A stretch of DNA of 64,000 bases from Neobacillus bataviensis LMG 21833 (GCF_000307875.1 NZ_AJLS01000036.1:1-64000); one strand, 5' to 3'; shown: positions 1-8,774, numbered from the stretch's first letter. Notes: generated by a model from the sequence alone, not told the origin. Numbers and translations: made by a program.

Positions 1-427
1 CTTTCTTGACAGAAGACCAAAATATCCAATTTTTGCGTTTTTCGAGTCAATAGGCGGAATCTCTCCGTCTGTTTAAGCTATTTTCTATGCTATTTACTTA
101 TTAAGCGGAATTTGTCCGTCTATTAATAAGCTTGGGTGCTTAACCTGATCCCACAACTACTAAGGAAGCACCCGAAAACGGAACCTTTTATGTTCATTTT
201 GCCTTCGCATTTCTATTCTAATTTAGTATTCAATTGTGATGATATTTAAGGTGTTAAAACCTATTATATTTATAGCTTTATTTTGCTATTTGCACCTCAA
301 AACAGAACCTGATAATTTTTAATGGGTTTCTTTCTTTTTTTTGAGCTATTATATGATTAACCTTTTGAAAAATTTGATATTATAAAAATATTAAAATACT
401 CTTCTGAAAATTGAAAGGAGCCATAAA
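1..427. other. Intergenic region with dispersed short inverted repeats
   Basis: No open frame of useful size and no recognisable end of an upstream gene is seen. The stretch is AT-rich. It holds two copies of a short imperfect inverted repeat of the form GCGGAAT-N3-TCCGTCT (about 54-70 and 104-121). The same type of repeat recurs between glnA and lexA. A good ribosome binding site (AAAGGAG, about 414-420) for the next gene closes the region. Confidence 0.6.
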
Positions 428-1219
428 ATGGTTGTTCAGCTTGAACATGTCTCTTTGAGACGCAACGGAAATTGGATCCTACAGGATATACAGTGGGATA
501 TAAAAAAAGGAGAAAACTGGGTTTTGTTTGGCTTAAATGGCTCCGGGAAGACTGCTATATTAAATTTAGTAAATGCCTACAACTTCCCAACTGAAGGAAA
601 AATAACGATTTTAGGAATGAAATTTGGCAAAACCTATCTTAGTGAGAAGCTTCGAAAGCAGATTGGCTTTGTATCATCTTCACTGCAAGAGAAGTTTTAT
701 CCAAGTGATAATGCATTTGAGGTTGTTTTAAGCGGTGCCTTTGCTTCTATCGGTCTATACGAAACACCAACGGATGAAATCAGGAGTAAGGCTATCAGCC
801 TTCTGGAGAATCTGGGATGTATAGAATATGCCAACAGAAATTATGAAACATTATCCCAAGGTGAAAAGCAGCGTGTTTTAATTGCCCGTGCATTGATGTC
901 AGACCCTTTATTGCTAATACTAGATGAGCCGACAAACGGTCTGGATTTTATTGCTCGTGAGCAGCTGTTAGAATCAATTGAAAAAATGGCTAAGAGCCCG
1001 GGAGCGCCAACATTGATTTATGTCACCCATCATGTCGAAGAAATATTACCTGTGTTTAATAAAACTTTGCTGTTGAAGGATGGACAAGTTTTTGCAAAAG
1101 GAAATACAAATACCATGATCTCAAGTGAACAGCTGAGTACATTCTTCGGTCTTCCTGTTCAAGTCTTTTGGGAAAATAATCGGCCAATGCTATCAAAACT
1201 TCAAACAATAGAACAGTAA
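428..1219 (+). CDS. ylmA: ABC transporter ATP-binding protein, YlmA-like
   Basis: Stand-alone ATPase subunit of an ABC system, 263 residues. The Walker A motif GLNGSGKT is at residues 35-42, the signature LSQGEKQR at 143-150 and Walker B LLLILDEPT just after, with a switch histidine in VTHH. No membrane segment is present and no permease gene is adjacent, so its partner is unknown. The overall pattern fits the YlmA/molybdate-type ATPase group of Bacillus. The ATG is preceded by AAAGGAG at good spacing, and a clear terminator follows. YlmA assignment is from family resemblance; the transported substrate is unknown. Confidence 0.75.
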   Translation: MVVQLEHVSLRRNGNWILQDIQWDIKKGENWVLFGLNGSGKTAILNLVNAYNFPTEGKITILGMKFGKTYLSEKLRKQIGFVSSSLQEKFYPSDNAFEVVLSGAFASIGLYETPTDEIRSKAISLLENLGCIEYANRNYETLSQGEKQRVLIARALMSDPLLLILDEPTNGLDFIAREQLLESIEKMAKSPGAPTLIYVTHHVEEILPVFNKTLLLKDGQVFAKGNTNTMISSEQLSTFFGLPVQVFWENNRPMLSKLQTIEQ

Positions 1220-1222
1220 AGA

Positions 1223-1250
1223 AAAAAGGACTTCAAATGAGGTCCTTTTT
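1223..1250 (+). terminator. Rho-independent terminator after the ylmA-like gene
   Basis: A nine-base stem (AAAAAGGAC / GTCCTTTTT) with a ten-base loop ends in a T run four bases after the stop codon. Confidence 0.8.
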
Positions 1251-1327
1251 GTTTGGTTCTGCTTTTGGTTTGGTGCCTGACACCCTTTTTACTCCTTCCA
1301 AGGTGTAAATGGTGCTTTCTCTGCCCG

Positions 1328-1960
1328 TTATGTGCGAGATTTTTCAAGGGCTAGTTTTAGGCCAAAACCGAGCAGGGCTATCCCGGTTATTCCTTGAACC
1401 ACTTTTTGGGTGGATGGCTTTTTCATAAATGCGCTGATTTGATTGATTAAATGGATAAATAGAATGAACCAAAATAGCGTAAGCACTGTATAGGTGATGC
1501 CCATTATTAGAAATGGAAAAAAGGTGTCACTTCCTCTGTCCACAAATTGTGGTAAAAAGGTTAAAAAGAAGATCGCTACCTTTGGATTAAGGAGATTGGT
1601 GAGAAACCCTTGACGGAAACATGATTGTTTTCCGTATTTATTTTCCCCATTTGCCTCAACGCTTGCGGCAGCTTCATTGTTCTTCAATGACCATAGTGTT
1701 TTAAAGCCAATGTACGTTAAATAAATGGCACCAGCATATTTAAAAATAGAAAATAAAAATGCTGATTTTACAATAATGGCAGATAGCCCGACAACTGCGG
1801 CAAAAGTATGAATTAATAGGGCGCAGCATGTTCCAAAAAGGGTTTTCATGCCGCCAGACCTGCCCACTGCTAATGTATTCTTTGTAGTCATCGCGGTATC
1901 TGGCCCGGGTAAAATAATGAGAAGAATACACATCAGGATAAATAAATAATAATGCTGCAA
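1328..1960 (-). CDS. LysE/RhtB family amino-acid exporter
   Basis: Integral membrane protein of 210 residues, the usual length of the LysE/RhtB superfamily, which exports amino acids and related metabolites. The N-terminus carries the family signature LPGPDTAM directly after the first hydrophobic segment (residues about 4-18). Several further hydrophobic helices follow (about 36-60, 62-85, 115-140, 145-172, 185-203), with a charged hydrophilic loop near residues 90-112. The start is a TTG with AAAGGGG upstream. The gene stands alone, divergent from the nuclease gene. Substrate not predictable. Confidence 0.85.
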   Translation of the reverse strand: MQHYYLFILMCILLIILPGPDTAMTTKNTLAVGRSGGMKTLFGTCCALLIHTFAAVVGLSAIIVKSAFLFSIFKYAGAIYLTYIGFKTLWSLKNNEAAASVEANGENKYGKQSCFRQGFLTNLLNPKVAIFFLTFLPQFVDRGSDTFFPFLIMGITYTVLTLFWFILFIHLINQISAFMKKPSTQKVVQGITGIALLGFGLKLALEKSRT

Positions 1961-2113
1961 ACGAACAGCCCCTTTCAGATTATTTTTAAAATTCAGTTGT
2001 TACTAATTTAACATAATTGGAAGCGATTATGTATATAAAGAGATGATTTTTTACAAAAACAACTTGATTATAGGTATAATGGGAGGGAGTTTGTAAAGGG
2101 GAGAATGTGGAAT

Positions 2114-3025
2114 ATGAAATTTGCAAAAGTGCTGCTTATCGCGGTGGGAATAATTTCTTCCATGGTATTAGCCGCAGCGTGCTTAGATCCATCTGTAGAG
2201 AAACATACTGACCAGGTGAAAGTAGTATCAGAGAATAAAGATGCTAAAGTAAAAGCTAAAGAAGAGAAAGAAGGAGTAATAGAAGAAAAAGACAAAGTAG
2301 AAAAGGAGAACCGGGAGAAACAAGTAGCTTCAAAGCAGTCGCAAGAAGAATTGGCAAAGAGTATGGGGTTAGAGCTGATAACGGTTGGTAGAGTTGTCGA
2401 TGGTGATACCTTTGTCACCTCTGATGGAAGGAAAGTCCGTTTAGTAGGCGTGAATACACCAGAATCAACCACAAGGCATGAGGAATATGGCAAAGAAGCA
2501 AGCAATTATACAACCTCAAAGCTGAATGGAAAACAGGTATGGATCCAAAAGGATGTATCAGAAACGGACAGGTACAGCCGCTTGCTCAGAATTGTTTGGT
2601 TAAGTGTGCCGACAAATGATATGGACGAAAATGAAATTCGTACGAAAATGTACAATGCTGATTTAGTGTTAAATGGTTACGCTGAACCCTCCACCTATCC
2701 ACCTGATGTGAAATATAGCGAGTATTTTGTGAAATTTGCCCGTGAGGCAAGGACGGCCAGTAAGGGATTATGGGCCTTCGGCGAACAAGGTACAACAAAA
2801 GGTGATCTAGATTCCGGACAAAAGAGCAGCACAGGATCCTCCCCATCAAGTGGAAATACCTCTGGCGGTACAACTCCTGACAGCGGATCTTCGAACACTA
2901 GTAAAGAATCTTTTAAAAATTGCACTGAGATGAGAAAAGTATATCCAAAGGGTGTTCCATCCACACATCCCGCCTACGAATCTAGGCATGATCGTGATAA
3001 GGATAACTGGGCATGTGAACAATAA
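2114..3025 (+). CDS. Thermonuclease-family lipoprotein with excalibur domain
   Basis: Secreted or surface-anchored nuclease of the staphylococcal nuclease (SNase) fold, about 303 residues. A hydrophobic signal ends in a lipobox-like LAAAC, so the mature protein is probably lipid-anchored. A very Lys/Glu-rich linker (about residues 38-80) precedes the SNase domain, which shows the catalytic-type VVDGDT and VRLVGVNTPE motifs and an ETDRYSR stretch. A Ser/Gly/Thr-rich linker then leads to a C-terminal excalibur domain (NCTEM...DRDKDNWACE), a small Cys-containing calcium-binding module. The ATG at 2114 is preferred over the one at 2105 because AAAGGGGAG lies about ten bases before it and almost touches the earlier ATG. 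Cell-surface nucleic-acid degradation is the likely role. Confidence 0.85.
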   Translation: MKFAKVLLIAVGIISSMVLAAACLDPSVEKHTDQVKVVSENKDAKVKAKEEKEGVIEEKDKVEKENREKQVASKQSQEELAKSMGLELITVGRVVDGDTFVTSDGRKVRLVGVNTPESTTRHEEYGKEASNYTTSKLNGKQVWIQKDVSETDRYSRLLRIVWLSVPTNDMDENEIRTKMYNADLVLNGYAEPSTYPPDVKYSEYFVKFAREARTASKGLWAFGEQGTTKGDLDSGQKSSTGSSPSSGNTSGGTTPDSGSSNTSKESFKNCTEMRKVYPKGVPSTHPAYESRHDRDKDNWACEQ

Positions 3026-3039
3026 TAAGTATATCGGTT

Positions 3040-3070
3040 AAAAGATTCATGACATGTTCATGAATCTTTT
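3040..3070 (+). terminator. Terminator after the nuclease gene
   Basis: A thirteen-base perfect stem (AAAAGATTCATGA / TCATGAATCTTTT) with a five-base loop, ending in a T run. Confidence 0.85.
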
Positions 3071-3181
3071 TTTATGGAAAGAAAAAACGTGAACAACTTC
3101 ACAGATAAAACGATGATAGAAGGATAAAGTGAAAATAGATGTAATTATCTTGGTAGAATAACTTGAAAGGTTGGACATTAC

Positions 3182-4066
3182 ATGAAAAAAATATCTGTTT
3201 TCATCATAAGTCTTTTAATAATTTTAAGTACCGGATGTGGGGCATCGAATAATTTAAACGTAAAGCTTTCAGCATCAAAAACGTATACTCCGGGAAAACC
3301 TTACGCAATGCAAATTAAAATAAATGATAAGGAGGGTAATCCCGTTGAAGGTGCTATGGTAAGCGCTAATTTAAATATGAAAAATATGGATCATGGAACC
3401 ATTTCTGTAACCGCTGAAGACATTGGTGATGGAAAATATATTGGGACAGCTGATTTACCGATGAATGGCGACTGGGTGGCTAATATCTTTGTCGAACATG
3501 ACGGAGATAAATTTGAGGAAGAAAAACAGTTTTCGGTTGAGGTGAAAACCGCAGAAAATGCTCATAAGGTTTCAAAAGATGTCACGCTCCCCGATTTCAA
3601 CTTAATCGATGAAAATGGGAACAAAGTGTCGAAACAGAATCTCTTGGGAAAAACAGTGGTGATGACCTTTACTTATGTAAACTGCATTGATCCTAATGCC
3701 TGCCCAATATTATTGGGCAACTTCAGTAACCTGCAGCAGGATCTCAAGTCGAAAGGTAGTAACACAGATAATCTCGTCCTTGTTTCTGTTTCACTTGATC
3801 CGGAAAACGATACGCCTGAAGCAATGAAAGAGCACGCACAGAAAATGAATTTTGATATGGCCTTTGTAAAATTGTTGACTGGGGACATGAGTGATATTCA
3901 AAAATTGACCAGTACATTAGAGGTAAATTTTGAGAAAAAGGACAATGAGGTACTACATGATAACAAAACCTTTATTTTTAATAAAAACGGGAAGTTAACA
4001 CATGAATTCACTGGCAGTTATATTGACCGTAATGAATTGCTGCAGGTTGTAACTGCAAACGGATAA
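3182..4066 (+). CDS. SCO1/SenC-family lipoprotein with N-terminal YtkA-like domain
   Basis: Two-domain lipoprotein of 294 residues. A signal peptide ends in the lipobox STGC (Cys about 19). Residues about 25-125 resemble the YtkA/FixH-type beta-sandwich: a PGKPY start, a Met-rich region around MKNMDHG, and DGKYIGTADLPMNGDW. Residues about 130-294 form a SCO1/SenC thioredoxin fold with two cysteines in VNCIDPNACP. The Cys pair is separated by five residues instead of the usual three. The conserved distal His is in VLHDNKTF. SCO proteins deliver copper to, or reduce, the Cu-A centre of cytochrome oxidase outside the membrane. The start has AAAGG upstream. The gene is single; no oxidase gene is nearby. 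Confidence 0.8.
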   Translation: MKKISVFIISLLIILSTGCGASNNLNVKLSASKTYTPGKPYAMQIKINDKEGNPVEGAMVSANLNMKNMDHGTISVTAEDIGDGKYIGTADLPMNGDWVANIFVEHDGDKFEEEKQFSVEVKTAENAHKVSKDVTLPDFNLIDENGNKVSKQNLLGKTVVMTFTYVNCIDPNACPILLGNFSNLQQDLKSKGSNTDNLVLVSVSLDPENDTPEAMKEHAQKMNFDMAFVKLLTGDMSDIQKLTSTLEVNFEKKDNEVLHDNKTFIFNKNGKLTHEFTGSYIDRNELLQVVTANG

Positions 4067-4215
4067 GGAAAACCGTTATTGTTTTTCTTCCATATCATGG
4101 ATCAGGGTTTCAAGCCAAATTTAGGCGGAAATATATAAAAGCTTTTTACGGCCATTCTACACGAGGATTTTTCCCTCAGTTTGAATGGTTTTTTTCTACA
4201 AAAGAAAAACCCTTT

Positions 4216-4491
4216 TTATTTAAGGGTCTGTTTTTGTGAATTTTCATTCAGGGAGGCATCGTCGTTGTTCTCTTCCAGCTTTGGAGAGGGTTCATGATTT
4301 GTTAATGAGGCGGTCGAATGAGAAAAGTTGTTGCTGTCACCGTGAATATTTCCTAATCCCTGATAATGTTTTTTATTGCTCTTAAAGTCCTCAATGAAGT
4401 TATTTCCAATACTAAAGCAAGATGCTCCTTCAATGCTTCCGATTTTGATGGTACCGATATGAAATGTAGGAGAAAGAATGGGGGATGCCAC
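4216..4491 (-). CDS. Small GerPA/GerPF-like spore protein
   Basis: A 91-residue hydrophilic protein with a pattern like the GerP spore proteins: a short N-terminal strand region, then IGSIEGASCFSIGNNF, then GLGNIHGDSNN. The C-terminal third is Ser/Asn/Glu-rich and probably disordered. Known GerP proteins sit in the spore coat and allow germinants through. It lies seven bases downstream of another small gene of the same kind on the same strand, so the two probably form one unit. The start is GTG, with GGAAGG in the end of the upstream gene. Family assignment rests on pattern, not on alignment. Confidence 0.55.
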   Translation of the reverse strand: MASPILSPTFHIGTIKIGSIEGASCFSIGNNFIEDFKSNKKHYQGLGNIHGDSNNFSHSTASLTNHEPSPKLEENNDDASLNENSQKQTLK

Positions 4492-4498
4492 GTATGAT

Positions 4499-4690
4499 TC
4501 ATCCTTCCTTCATTTTGTTTGTAATCCAAACACTTTGACTTAACTTATTTTTACTTCCTGATACGCTTCCAATGACTTCATTTACGATTGTTTCGTGATG
4601 AAATTGTTTAATGGTATTAGTTTTTCCAATGAAAACCCCTGCAGATTTCCCTATGCTTGTAATGGAGATATTCTCTAATGAAAGTTTCAT
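4499..4690 (-). CDS. Small GerPA/GerPF-like spore protein
   Basis: A 63-residue protein. Its core, SIGKSAGVFIGKTN followed by VIGSVSGSKN, lines up with the first repeat of the two-domain protein encoded at 8080-8601 (SMERQSGIFIGEHN, then VIGEIGGHSN). It is therefore a single-domain member of the same local family. ATG start with AAAGGATGA upstream. First gene of a two-gene minus-strand unit. A spore coat role is inferred from the GerP-like pattern only. Confidence 0.55.
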   Translation of the reverse strand: MKLSLENISITSIGKSAGVFIGKTNTIKQFHHETIVNEVIGSVSGSKNKLSQSVWITNKMKEG

Positions 4691-4814
4691 CCAGTATCAT
4701 CCTTTTTAATAAAAATAAAACTTGTCAACACCGTAGCCAGCCATTTTCTTATTAGTTTATTCAAATTCTTGGGCGAATGACACAAATATTTCTCTGTAAT
4801 AGTCTGTCATCACA

Positions 4815-5075
4815 ATGCAGCAAAATGCTTTGGTTTCGATAGGGGAACGGAATGTAACGGGGAAGGATGCTAACAAGAAGGTGAACCAAGCGCAAGGAAG
4901 TACGTACGGGAATCAAAATCAATTGTTATGTAATCTAAATGTAAATAACAATCATGATAGGGTGGATGCGATTATCGAGGATGGAGATGTTAAAATCGCC
5001 AATGTCAAACAGGGAAGATTATTGGCCGTTATGAAAACGGAAGCCTTTCTCCGTTTTTGTCATCTTTTGCTGTGA
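4815..5075 (+). pseudogene. Truncated copy of the two-domain GerP-like gene
   Basis: The first 65 or so codons align with the second domain of the protein at 8080-8601 (SIGERNVTGKDANKKVNQAQ against SIGEGHITGMDANEKVNQAQ, then TYGNQNQ and NLNVNN in both). The first domain is missing and there is no ribosome binding site. Near codon 66 small indels shift the frame relative to the intact copy, so the ORF misses the homologous stop and runs into the end of the convergent gene at 5019-5411. I read it as a decayed duplicate, not a working gene. Confidence 0.7.
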
Positions 5076-5411
5076 GGTCATGTCTTCGTCAGCTGCCTCT
5101 TTTTTCGTGTTTTCCTTGTCAATTTTCCCAAGAAGTGAAACGGCTAAGTCATCTGAGCCGGTAATATTCGTTCCAATCAGTAACTTACCGCTTAGCTCAT
5201 CAATTTCGATATGATCTAAGCGAAAAATAATATTTTCTAGATGATCAATCTGAACATGTTCAAGATGAATATTCTTTCCGTTTTCAGTGGATTCCCGCGG
5301 CTGCTGTTCCAAAAGCTCAATCATCCGGTCTAATTTTTCTATAATCAGAGAGTTTATTTTTTCATCTTTTTCAATTGGTTTCTTCTTTTTTAAAGAAAAA
5401 AATTTAAACAT
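5019..5411 (-). CDS. GerPC-like spore protein
   Basis: A 130-residue hydrophilic protein. It has a basic N-terminus (KKKKP), a predicted coiled segment (residues about 15-40), and then the pattern HLEHVQIDHLENI...IDELSGKLLIGTNI, which resembles the LxGTLNIG core of GerPC. The C-terminal tail is Lys/Glu-rich. GerPC is part of the spore-coat GerP complex needed for germinant access. ATG start with GGGGGGAG upstream. It converges with the decayed GerPA-like copy at 4815, and a degenerate copy of its own 3' end lies at 8610-8774. It is much shorter than the roughly 200-residue GerPC I know, so it is a GerPC-like relative. Confidence 0.5.
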   Translation of the reverse strand: MFKFFSLKKKKPIEKDEKINSLIIEKLDRMIELLEQQPRESTENGKNIHLEHVQIDHLENIIFRLDHIEIDELSGKLLIGTNITGSDDLAVSLLGKIDKENTKKEAADEDMTSQQKMTKTEKGFRFHNGQ

Positions 5412-5504
5412 AAACTCCCCCCTTTCGAAACTGTAGACTACCCCATTCTTAACTATATGAGAGTGAGGCAGTTCTTATTCAAGGGGCTGAACATAGTAAA
5501 AAGG

Positions 5505-5535
5505 AAGGCTGCTATCCAAAGATAGTGGCCTTTTT
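5505..5535. terminator. Strong hairpin with T tail upstream of the AI-2E permease
   Basis: A twelve-base stem with two G-T pairs (AAGGCTGCTATC / GATAGTGGCCTT), loop CAAA, then a T run on the plus strand. It lies between a minus-strand gene start and the next plus-strand gene. It may end stray plus-strand transcription or be left from a lost gene. Confidence 0.6.
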
Positions 5536-5612
5536 ACAATGGAAAATATTGTGCCCGTAACACTGTGTTTGATATACTTTTATCAAATACATAAGAATAA
5601 GAGGTACCCATT

Positions 5613-6719
5613 TTGCGAAAGTCAAAATTACAATTCTGGTTGATTCAAATTTTACTTTTCTTCACCATCATTTTTGTCTCAACAAAAATTTCGTTTTTGT
5701 TTGCACCGATTGGCATCTTTTTCTCCACGATCTTCTTTCCAATATTGATTACGGGCTTTTTATTTTTCATGTTGAATCCAATTGTGAATTTTCTGGAACG
5801 TCAGAAACTACCAAGAATAGCGGCCATCCTGATCATTTATATTGTCTTTGCTGGTATCCTGGTACTAGCCTTTGGTAATTTGGTACCCGCTATTACCAAG
5901 CAGGTAACGGCTCTTGCTAATGAAATCCCGGTCTATGCTGATAAGACCATGAAGTTTTTTGACAATCTGGCGCATTCGTCGGAATTCAAACGATTCATGA
6001 CCCAGCAAAGCGATTTAATTGAATCAATGCAAAAAAGGTTAATGCAGTTTGGAAACACCCTGCCAAACCGGGTTACAGGTGCAATTGGGAATATTTTTGG
6101 CGTCATTGCTAATATTGCAATTATTTTAGTCACCGTACCGTTTTTATTATTTTACATGTTTAAGGACGGGCACAAATTTCCGACAGCGGTTGGAAAATTT
6201 ATTCCGAATGAGTACAGGGAAGAAAGCTTATCGATTTTAAAAGAAACGGGAGAGACGCTTTCGGCCTACATTCAAGGTCAGGTGACAGTGGCTTTGGCTG
6301 TGGGGACACTGGCATTCATTGGCTACTTGATCATTGACATGCCCTTTGCGCTCGTATTGGCTCTGACGGTGGCCTTCACCAACATCATTCCATATGTCGG
6401 TCCGATCATAGGCGGTGCACCTGCAGTACTAATCGCACTCTTCGATTCCCCGACAAAGGCTTTGCTTGTTGTGTTGGTAATAGTCATAGCACAGCAAATC
6501 GAAGGGAATGTTTTATCACCGCTGATTCTTGGAAAAACCCTGGATACCCATCCAGCAACCATCATCATTATATTGCTGGCAGCCGGAAACCTTGCTGGCG
6601 TACTAGGAATGGTATTAGCCGTCCCGACCTATGCAGTTTCGAAAACGATTGTTTTAAATGTGGTGAAATTTTTAAGGGCGAGGAAGAGGGCAGCTAATAG
6701 TATTGTTGAGGAAACATAA
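5613..6719 (+). CDS. AI-2E family transporter (permease)
   Basis: Polytopic membrane protein of 368 residues, typical of the AI-2E/TqsA/PerM family. Two hydrophobic hairpins lie at the N-terminus (about 8-55), a helix at 62-90, an amphipathic extracytoplasmic region (about 95-150), and paired helices from about 155 to 350. The conserved family region appears as FTNIIPYVGPIIGG and QQIEGNVLSPLILGKTLDTHP. Members export quorum signals or small ions; the substrate of this one is unknown. The start is TTG with AAGAGGT about nine bases upstream. Single gene. Confidence 0.88.
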   Translation: MRKSKLQFWLIQILLFFTIIFVSTKISFLFAPIGIFFSTIFFPILITGFLFFMLNPIVNFLERQKLPRIAAILIIYIVFAGILVLAFGNLVPAITKQVTALANEIPVYADKTMKFFDNLAHSSEFKRFMTQQSDLIESMQKRLMQFGNTLPNRVTGAIGNIFGVIANIAIILVTVPFLLFYMFKDGHKFPTAVGKFIPNEYREESLSILKETGETLSAYIQGQVTVALAVGTLAFIGYLIIDMPFALVLALTVAFTNIIPYVGPIIGGAPAVLIALFDSPTKALLVVLVIVIAQQIEGNVLSPLILGKTLDTHPATIIIILLAAGNLAGVLGMVLAVPTYAVSKTIVLNVVKFLRARKRAANSIVEET

Positions 6720-6891
6720 TATTGTAGAGAGATGAAAATTCGTAATTCGAATACAATTTAGTGACTTTTATAATATTTCGGAAAATAGATTGACACGATT
6801 TAATGAAAAATGATATAAACACAATAAGATTTTAATAAATAAAAGCGTTAAAGTTAAAAAATTAGTAAAAGAGGAACAAGGGGGTTACATC

Positions 6892-7854
6892 ATGGAACAA
6901 CGCTGCAAAATATTAGATTGTACCATACGTGATGGAGGTTTGGTTAATAATTGGGATTTCAGTATCGAATTTGTTCAGGACTTATATAATGGCCTAAGTG
7001 CAGCGGGTGTTGAATACATGGAGATTGGCTATAAAAATTCGCCAAAGCTCCTTAACGCAACTGAACCCAATCCATGGAGATTTCTTGACGATAACTTTTT
7101 GAAAGAAATTATTCCTGAGAAAAAGTTCACGAAGCTATCGGCTTTAGTAGATATCGGGCGTGTAGATCCAAATGACATTCTACCAAGAGAAGAAAGTGTT
7201 TTGGATATGATTCGTGTAGCATGCTATATCCGAGAAGTGGACAAAGGCTTGGAACTTGTACAAATGTTTCATGATTTAGGGTATGAGACTTCCTTAAACA
7301 TTATGGCTTTATCAAGTGTTCCAGAAAAAAAACTTATTGAAGCATTTGAATTAGTACGAAATAGTCCTGTAGATGTGGTCTATATCGTTGATTCGTTTGG
7401 AAGTTTAGATCCCGCAGATATTGAGCATCAAGTGAAAAAGTTTAAGGAAATGATCCCTAATAAACAGCTTGGAATTCACACGCATAACAACATGCAGTTA
7501 GCGTTCGCCAATACACTTTCTGCGATGAAAAACGGGGTAACTTTCTTAGATTCCTCTGTTTACGGTATGGGTCGTGCGGCTGGTAACTGTCATACAGAAC
7601 TTCTCGTCAGCTATGTACCAAAAACAAGCTATGAGCTCAAGCCAGTTCTAGGTATTATTGAAAAACATATGCTTGAGATGCGTCAAAAGTGGGAATGGGG
7701 CTATATCATTCCTTATATGATTTCAGGTGTACTGAATGAACATCCACGTGTCGCCATGGCTTACCGTGAAAGCGACGATCGTGATAAATTTTTAGATTTT
7801 TATGACAAGGTTACATCACCTGAAGTTGCCTTGGCATCAGTTCGAAATAGATAG
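6892..7854 (+). CDS. Aldolase-like enzyme of the DRE-TIM metallolyase family
   Basis: A 320-residue cytoplasmic TIM-barrel protein related to 4-hydroxy-2-oxovalerate aldolase and HMG-CoA lyase. The family's divalent-metal site is seen in LDCTIRDGG near the start (residues about 7-15) and in HTHNNMQLA (about 196-204). A Gly-rich SSVYGMGRAAGN follows (about 224-235). These enzymes cleave or form C-C bonds next to a keto acid. No acetaldehyde dehydrogenase or catechol-pathway gene is nearby, so the real substrate is open. ATG with AAGGGGG upstream; a terminator follows. Single gene. Confidence 0.8.
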   Translation: MEQRCKILDCTIRDGGLVNNWDFSIEFVQDLYNGLSAAGVEYMEIGYKNSPKLLNATEPNPWRFLDDNFLKEIIPEKKFTKLSALVDIGRVDPNDILPREESVLDMIRVACYIREVDKGLELVQMFHDLGYETSLNIMALSSVPEKKLIEAFELVRNSPVDVVYIVDSFGSLDPADIEHQVKKFKEMIPNKQLGIHTHNNMQLAFANTLSAMKNGVTFLDSSVYGMGRAAGNCHTELLVSYVPKTSYELKPVLGIIEKHMLEMRQKWEWGYIIPYMISGVLNEHPRVAMAYRESDDRDKFLDFYDKVTSPEVALASVRNR

Positions 7855-7861
7855 TATTGCT

Positions 7862-7894
7862 AAAAGTACCTTAATAGAAAAGGGTACTTTTTTT
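7862..7894 (+). terminator. Terminator after the aldolase-like gene
   Basis: Stem AAAAGTACC / GGTACTTTT with a loop of about twelve bases and a T run. Confidence 0.8.
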
Positions 7895-8079
7895 ATATTC
7901 ACACTATATTAGGAGATTGAATGTTACTTCATTTCAAAATGAATGTACTCGTTTAGGATGGTTTTTCAATACAAAAAGAATAAACCTCTTAAGGTCTAAT
8001 GATTTTCTTTGGGTGGGTGGCATCACAATGCTAGTGCATCAATCATAATGTAATGTAATGAAAAAATGTATGGTGAAGC

Positions 8080-8601
8080 GTGGTGAGGAACATGAACCAT
8101 TCGTTTGAATTTAAATTTGCCGGAAATATTAATGTGCAGTCTATGGAGCGGCAATCCGGCATTTTCATTGGCGAACATAATAATGCGGTGGGCTGGAGTG
8201 CCCATGGAAAGGCAAATAATGTAATTGGGGAAATTGGAGGACACTCCAATCTTCTATATCAAAATGTAAACATTTTAAATGACCCGGATTTTATTGATAC
8301 CCCGATTGATGATCGTGATATCAATATTTCTGTTGAAAATCCAGGTGCAGAAAAAACATCAAACCTAACCTTTGAAAGTTTTAATGTAAATACAATGGAG
8401 CAAAATGCCGTGGTATCGATTGGGGAAGGGCATATCACGGGGATGGATGCAAACGAGAAGGTAAACCAAGCGCAAGGAGGTACCTATGGGAACCAAAATC
8501 AATCAGTATGTAATTTAAATGTAAATAATGATAATGATCTGGTGGATGCGATTATTGAGGATGCCGATGTAAAAATTGCGAGTGTAAAAAAGGTGGATTA
8601 A
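8080..8601 (+). CDS. Two-domain GerPA/GerPF-like spore protein
   Basis: A 173-residue protein built from two copies of one motif: residues about 20-85 (SMERQSGIFIGEHN ... GHSNLLYQNVNI ... DPDFID) and about 105-170 (TMEQNAVVSIGEGH ... GNQNQSVCNLNV ... DNDLVDAIIEDAD). The motif layout (short strand, IGE/IGD, G-rich turn, D-x-D-x-x-D near the end) resembles GerPA/GerPF of the spore coat. The first-listed start is GTG; a GTG at 8083 or the ATG at 8092 are equally possible because no strong ribosome binding site is seen. A truncated copy of the second half lies at 4815, and a related single-domain protein is encoded at 8946-9203. A coat role is inferred. Confidence 0.6.
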   Translation: MVRNMNHSFEFKFAGNINVQSMERQSGIFIGEHNNAVGWSAHGKANNVIGEIGGHSNLLYQNVNILNDPDFIDTPIDDRDINISVENPGAEKTSNLTFESFNVNTMEQNAVVSIGEGHITGMDANEKVNQAQGGTYGNQNQSVCNLNVNNDNDLVDAIIEDADVKIASVKKVD

Positions 8602-8609
8602 AGGGCGCG

Positions 8610-8774
8610 GTGAAAACGAAAGTCTTTCTCCGTTTTCGTCATCTTTTGTTATGAGGTCGTGTTTTCATCAGCGGCCTCATTTTTTATATTTTCTATGACT
8701 ATTTTCCCAACAAGTGAAGCGGCTAAATCATCGGAGCAGCTAATGTTCGTTCCAATCAATAACTATCCGTTCAG
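8610..8774 (-). pseudogene. Decayed 3' end of a GerPC-like gene
   Basis: On the minus strand this stretch reads, with two in-frame stops, as the last 55 or so codons of the GerPC-like protein at 5019-5411: LLIGTNI, SDDLAASLVGKI against SDDLAVSLLGKI, and QKMTKTEKDFRFH against QKMTKTEKGFRFH. The 5' part is gone and no start remains. It sits convergent to the intact two-domain GerP-like gene, exactly as in the other copy. Confidence 0.8.

Noticed and set aside
2068..2505. 145-codon minus-strand frame over the nuclease gene start
   Set aside because: Low-complexity Ser/Thr/Phe shadow of the Lys/Glu-rich nuclease linker; no ribosome binding site or family pattern.
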